Below, piece by piece: positions 58,737-64,000 of a stretch of 64,000 bases of DNA. The notes below the pieces were generated by a model, which was not told where the DNA came from, did no database searches, and saw only the letters and a list, made by a program, of their open reading frames with translations. The number at the start of each line of letters is the position of its first letter. The stretch's first letter is position 1. The position numbers and the translations under genes are program-made. The stretch comes from Globodera rostochiensis (taxonomy: Eukaryota > Nematoda > Chromadorea > Rhabditida > Heteroderidae), in NCBI GenBank assembly GCA_018350325.1, contig JAEVLN010000037.1, forward strand, positions 186,001-250,000. The letters are read 5' to 3'.

Positions 58737-60760
58737 TTAAAAATCCCGTCCCTCCAAATAAATATCATGAAACTGAGGCCGATTAAGCGCCAGGGCCATT
58801 TCAGAACGAGAAATCATCTTTATTCTACAAATATTCTTGAGATTGATTAATTTATTTGTTTTTGCATTTCTATCGCTTATTTTACGGCGTAATTTGTTTG
58901 AATGGCCTAACGAGTCGCTGAGATTTGTTGCATCATCCACATCGTCCGGCATCAAAAAATAGCTATTTAAACCCAAAAATTACATTTAATTACAAATCAT
59001 TATTGGTTAAAATATTTAAATTTAAATTTAAGCAAATTTATTAATACAAAATTATAAAATAAATTCACATAAATAATATTACAACAAAAAAATCACGACC
59101 AGACTCATCGATTATTTAAAATAAATTTCTATGCATAAATAGTCGATATTTCTGATTTTTATGTCAAAAACAATATTTTTCCAATTTTAGTTATAATATA
59201 TAATGCCAAAAATCTGTCCAATTTGTAAACAAAATTACCGATTTGTTTGGTTTTTTGCCAATTTGTTCCTTTGTTCGGCGCCAAACCCACTGGATAATTT
59301 GGCACTAGGCCAAGGTTTGGCACGCCATTTTTTGCCAATTTTAATTTATTTTTTGAGGTTCACCGCTATTGGGCCAAAGTTTTAAATTTCCCGTCCAAAA
59401 TAAACCGAGTCAAACGAATTTCGCCTTAAATGTGCCAAATCGCCGATTTCTTTCATCGCACGCATCCATGGAAATTTGCAAGCTTTTTACATTAGCAACA
59501 AATTTATTTATAATAAAAAATATTTAATTAAATTTTTACTAAAAACCCAAAATTTAAGCACCGAATGAACCGGTAAAAAGTGTAGAAAAGAAAAAAGAAC
59601 TTGAATTGCCGAGGTCGCAAACATTCTCTCCAAAAGTTGGCTCAGACTTTACAACAATTTCAAACAGTTCAACCATTCCTCAATATTTTAAATGTGACTT
59701 CAACGAATATTTGGCCGCTGTTGTAGAGGCTCACGGCTTTTATTACAATGTGCCACAAAAAACAAGCGCAAAAATTGCTTTGAAAGTGATTTCGGCATCG
59801 GCTTCAATTTTGTCAGAAAAGCATTCTGATCACTCTGATCAGGCCGTATTTGATGAAACTTTGACATTTAACCATTTTTCGGTGATGCGTGAGAACGAAT
59901 TTGAATTTGGCGCTGCGGAATTGGCGGGAGATTTTAAAATTGAATTGATCGACTCGGTGGAAAAGGTCGGTGACCCGCGGGAGAGGACACTGCCAGCCGA
60001 TCAGAAGTCCAACCGACCGATTATATGGCTGAAGGATTTGCTGTTTATGAGCCCCGAGCAAATTAAAGTGGGCGAAAGAAAATGATTATGAATTTAAATT
60101 GTAATAATAAAATAAATATTTATAAATATTAAGCATTTTCAGGAAGGCAGAAAGACATATGAGGCCAAAGACCTGGTCTGGTTTGTGGGTCTGCTGCTCT
60201 ACCGGATGCTGTTCAACAACAGACACCCGATGGACTCGTGGGAGCCGAAACGACTTTTGGACTTGGCCTTCTTGGCCAAGACGGACTACGAGATGAAGCC
60301 ATACCAGTACAAGTTCAAATGGGACGACTTGGATTACGCCTTCAAACCGCTGAAGCCGACCAATCGATGGATGTGGATGCCGGAAACTGCGCGGGATGAG
60401 ACGGGCGAAATGGCCACGGTGGAGGCACGGATTGGTATTGAACAGGTTGACATGGCCAAATTTGTTCACAATAATTAATTGTTTTAGGCTTATGTCAACA
60501 AATTGAGAAGCTTAGTGGCAAATTCATTGGAAAACAATCACCAAATGCTCTTCAACTATTCAAGATTCGCTGCTGAACACGACGAGCAAGACAAACTTAT
60601 TGAGCTGACCATGGTGAATGATTCAATAATTTATAGAGTTTAAATAATGCTAAACAATTTTTTATTTTTATATTTAAGTCGTGTCTCCAAACTTTTCCGG
60701 AACATCGAACTTCGCTCAGTTCGCTTTCCGGGGTTCTTGAACAGATGGCAAATTGAGATT
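58737..60760. repeat. right arm of the inverted segmental duplication
   Basis: Reverse complement of 52230-54665. It contains a single unit of the ~145-bp repeat at 58960-59110 where the left arm has four. Confidence 0.95.
59203..60756 (+). CDS. pseudokinase-like protein, copy B
   Basis: Exons 59203-59314, 59559-60067, 60143-60445, 60488-60613 and 60679-60756, with lengths identical to copy A, closing in frame to 375 residues. Differences from copy A are scattered replacements, for example CKQNYRF for CKQNYGF, SNSSTIP for SSSSTIP, and LSSLSGVLEQMAN for LSLLSEVLEQMEN at the C-terminus. Conservation of every exon length and all splice sites in both arms supports the model and suggests that both copies are under constraint or very recent. 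The same C-lobe-like segments are present (LLFMSPEQI, DLVWFVGLLLYRML). Confidence 0.7.
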
Positions 60761-60959
60761 TTGAAAATCGATTAGGAATCTGGTGTAATTTTTTAGTATA
60801 TTGTGAATTGTTTGTTATTTTTGTTATCATAAATGGATTTACTCAATCAAATGAATATGGTTTTTATTGTTCTATAAAATTCCTTTTAACTCTTGTGGAA
60901 TATTAAAATGTAATTTATTTTCAAAAATGATAATTTTGTATTCCAAAATTTGCGCCCAA

Positions 60960-63186
60960 TCATTCAATGTGCAAATAATCGTCCCAATACTCGCGCAACA
61001 AAATGCCACCGCACTTGGCCACGTCATGTTTGCTCTGCAACTTGCCGCAACTCATGCAGTATTGGTTAAATTGATTTGTCAAGTCACCATTCTCTGCGTT
61101 ACGTCGCCATAAAGCTGCTCTTAATGATTAATTCAAAAAATAAAATGAAATTTATTCAAAACTAAAATTATGATTTTATTAACTACAATAATTTAAATAT
61201 TTTTTTAATTATAATTTAACCTGTACTTGGCCAAAACATCTTCATTAATTCTCTGGCAATTAATCTGGACTTCGAGCAGTATACTGTCGAGGAACGAATG
61301 ATAGTCAATGCAATGGCCAATGAAAACTGCAAAATATTTATAAATTTACCGTAATTTTTTATACAAATAAAATGTTTTAAATTTCATAAAATAAAATACC
61401 ATTGGAACAATTAGTAATGATAATTCTGTCAACAAAATTTGTCGGTAAAAATCATTTTCCGATTCTTCCGTGTAAAGCCAAAGCAATGTTTTGAAGGCCA
61501 TAACGGAGATGAACATAGCGCAAAGTAATGGAAATATTCTGTTCAACAGCAGAACCGTTTTCAAATTTTCCCCAATTTGAAAACGGTGGTTTAGGGAACT
61601 AAAAAAAACTTTTAATCTAATTTTATCAATTTTTTATTAAACCTAATTAATAAGTAAATAAATATATCTACAAATTCTAATGAATTTAATTTAAGAAAAC
61701 TACTTCAAGAATTTGAATTAATACAGTACGTTTTTCAATAAAATAAAAATATAAAAAACAACCTGTAATAAAATTCAATGTATTCTTCTTTCTTTTTTCG
61801 ATTTAACTAAATGATTAAAAATTTAATTATTTTTAAACTATTTTTTTATCATACTGTCAATATCACATGGATCACGATGCAATAGACTCTAAAAAATGTT
61901 ATGAAAAAAAAAAATCAAATGATTTACATGAAAAGAAGAATGGCAAACAACGTGTGCCAATGTGTCTTCAACGGATTTACATGAACAAAATGAATTTGGC
62001 ATTGGAAATATGGGTTGTTTGGCGATATGCCCGAGGCGATTCCGTTAACAAATTGCCACATGGAACATAATGCCAATATCGTCCACTAACAATTTCAAAA
62101 ATGATTATAATATGTTTTTATCAGAAAACTTAAATTAAATATTTAACTTTAAGTGCTAAAACTGTAAAATTTCCGCCTTTTCTCGTTTTAGGAGAGACAA
62201 AATTTTCGAGTCAAGTTTCGAGCTCGAGTCCAAACAAAACTCAGAGTTTCGAGTTTTGCCAACTCTGGTGTCAATCCGTTTCTCTATAATAATTTTAAAA
62301 AAATATTTTTAAATAAAATTCATGCCAATGTAGTGAACATGCGCGTAAGGAAAGGTTCAAAGCATTCATTTTCATATTTTACATATCTCAATGTTGCGTA
62401 CAGACGCTCCATGCAAATCCAAATTCCCGAAACACAAATAAATGCACAAAACAACGCCGGAATTTCGTTGTAGGGCACACATTTTTCAAACTAAATTTTG
62501 TGGTCAATTAAAATTTTACTATAAATATAAATACATATATTTAATAAATAAAATATTTTTTAAAAGGTCAGCATAAAAAGTAGAGATCGTACCGATCGAG
62601 ATTCTCGTTCGTAATCTCGGAAAATCTCGACGAGATTTTTTTCGAGATCTCGATCGAAATTTCGATCGAACAATTTTTACCGAGATTTTTCAGTGATCTC
62701 GGACGAATCTCTATCGTTTAAATTTTTTCGAGATTTTACCAGATTCTCGATCGGTCCTCAAGTCCGATCTCTAATAAATAGTTACTGAAATGCAAGCTTA
62801 GATTTTTGCAGGAATTTTCAAAAATGTTCTTAATTATATTTTTATTTTTATTTTTCAAAAAAACTTTTACAAACTTGTATCTTTGCATTGTCTTCTGTAT
62901 TCCGCCAAAATTGTTGGAGAATTGGTGTTAAAATTCGAATCATTTGCAGGTATAAATTCAGCAAAATGCACAGCAAAAAATGCTAATAAAATTTCATATA
63001 AATTTACAAAAAATCAAAAAATTTAATATTTACCCATAACAATGTTCTTAAATTGGAATGGAACACTTCAAAGCGACGAAACATCATCAGCACAATCATA
63101 ATCAAAACGGACGCAATGATGGAGACGGTAATGTGTACGGTGTACAAAAATATAAGTTGGGTAGAAAATACAATTCGAAAATCCAT
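60960..63186 (-). CDS. sre-like 7TM chemoreceptor, middle uncertain
   Basis: Exons with consistent phase: 63186-63034, 62982-62875, 62490 to about 62339, then 61806-61763, 61598-61400, 61326-61221 and 61114-60960. TM1 (IIASVLIMIVLMM) is followed by FEVFHSNLR; TM2 is FLLCILLNLYLQM; TM3 is FCAFICVSGIWICMERLYATLR, matching the ERxxAT position of Sre receptors. SLNHRFQIGENLK is the Sre loop, then TM6 (FPLLCAMFISVMAFKTLLW), TM7 (LIVPMFSLAIALTII) and a cytoplasmic tail with YCMSCGKL. The stretch that should encode TM4 and TM5 (between 62339 and 61806) contains a CTCGA-type element at about 62205-62275 and no convincing hydrophobic exon, so this may be a pseudogene or the exons were missed. Confidence 0.65.
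62581..62773. mobile_element. hAT-like MITE, 193 bp, CGATCGAGATT-cored
   Basis: Ends TAGAGATCGTACCGATCGAG and GATCTCTA. Flanks ATAAAAAG and ATAAATAG differ at one base. The core iterates TCGAGATT/TCTCGATCG. In an intron of the sre-like gene. Confidence 0.88.
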
Positions 63187-64000
63187 TTAATGCTTTATTC
63201 TCTATTTTTAAATAAAATTATTATTAACATTTTTGAAAGCTCAAAACCTCCAACTAGCAAGTGTTAGTTAAACATAGAAAAGATTTGAAAGATTGTTCTT
63301 AGCGATACATCATTAATTAAAAACGATTTTAAATTTAATCAAATTTACAGCATATTTTTCAACATTTTTAAGTTTAAACAATTTATTCTGAATTATATGC
63401 ATTTGAATTTCACAAATTTGAAAAAATCCAATTATTTAACATTTTGTTTCTTGTCACCGGTGGGATAAAGCGGATAAAATCGCGTGAATATCGTTCATTT
63501 AATTGCTTTCACACGCACAAAGCTTGGACTGGGGCTGGTGGCTTTGTTATTTCTTACCTTTTTTTTGAGGTTGTCAAGGTGATTTTATGCCAATTGTTTT
63601 AGATTTTGTTGAGAAAATATGCCAATTTTGTGCAAATTATATCCAACAAAATAATTATTTGAAAAAATATTTAATTTAATCAAAAAATATTTGTAACTAT
63701 AGCAGCTCAATTCATAAATGAAAAAGGTATAATCATTTTATATTTAATTTAGCCCAGGCCCAGGGTATCGACTCCACCCGGGGTTCATGCTGGGATCTGA
63801 ATATTGGAAATATTGGATCGTATTTTTAAATTTTAATTTAGCTCTCCAGAAACCCCGGAGTTGTATGGGCCTATTTATTTTACTGCCTTCAGGGGCTGGG
63901 TAGCATGAAAACTAATTTTTTTATTTTTCCTGTCACCGTTTCCATAACCGCTTTTTTTTATTTTGCGATTTCGGTATCGCTTTTTTCTTTAAACCAAAAT
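63187..64000. other. right edge, no supported gene
   Basis: AT-rich. No exon recognised; a GC-richer patch at 63755-63905 shows no coding signal. Confidence 0.45.

Overview
The window is a gene-containing piece of a nematode nuclear genome, most likely from a plant-parasitic tylenchid (cyst-nematode-like) species. The genes are spliced, with many short introns (35 to about 80 bp) and GT...AG borders; acceptors are often AAG. The gene set includes a cuticle collagen, two nematode-style 7TM chemoreceptors (srx/srsx-like and sre-like), and a coiled-coil plus SPRY fragment with the SVFAERPIP signature, a gene type expanded in Globodera/Heterodera. Canonical nematode telomere hexamers (TTAGGC) occur at interstitial sites. 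The genus is inference; nothing in the window proves it.

Layout. 1-1.0 kb: a ~23-bp satellite. 2.5-5.4 kb (-): intact RAP-2-like GTPase with a 1.5-kb minisatellite in an intron. 8.7-9.4 kb (-): unknown ORF carrying an in-frame transposon insertion. 9.6-10.9 kb (-): cuticle collagen. 11.6-12.9 kb (-): predicted secreted protein with CCCC-D-CCCC clusters. 14.7-15.3 kb (-): broken SPRY gene. 18.1-19.3 kb (+): small Cys-rich gene and decayed paralogous exons. 20.7-24.3 kb (-): secreted class-3 lipase whose last exon is split by an insertion. 28.4 kb (-): a Cys-rich exon. 30.0-31.2 kb (-): Q/N-rich acidic protein lying 175 bp downstream of a complete 14-exon glutaminase (31.4-37.5 kb, -), an operon-like arrangement. 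40.6-42.7 kb (-): srx/srsx-like receptor. 44.9-46.2 kb (+): small single-pass membrane protein. 47.0-52.0 kb (+): complete 10-exon secreted trypsin-like protease. 52.2-60.8 kb: two intact copies of a pseudokinase-like gene in inverted orientation, flanking a secreted KEKE-repeat protein (56.1-57.6 kb, -). 61.0-63.2 kb (-): sre-like receptor.

The most striking feature of the window is not a gene. At least 19 short elements have YA(G/R)NG-type inverted ends, and 18 of them show 8-bp target-site duplications with zero or one mismatch, read directly from the sequence. They behave like non-autonomous hAT elements, but their interiors are made of short motifs reiterated on both strands (CTCGA, GGTATTACC, CCCCGAC, GGATCAGG and others). 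Related structural changes include transposon-born minisatellites, tandemly copied 3' splice sites in two introns, and an in-frame insertion. Exon models were built by hand from splice-site phase, so every gene listed as complete closes in frame, but no transcript or database evidence was available.
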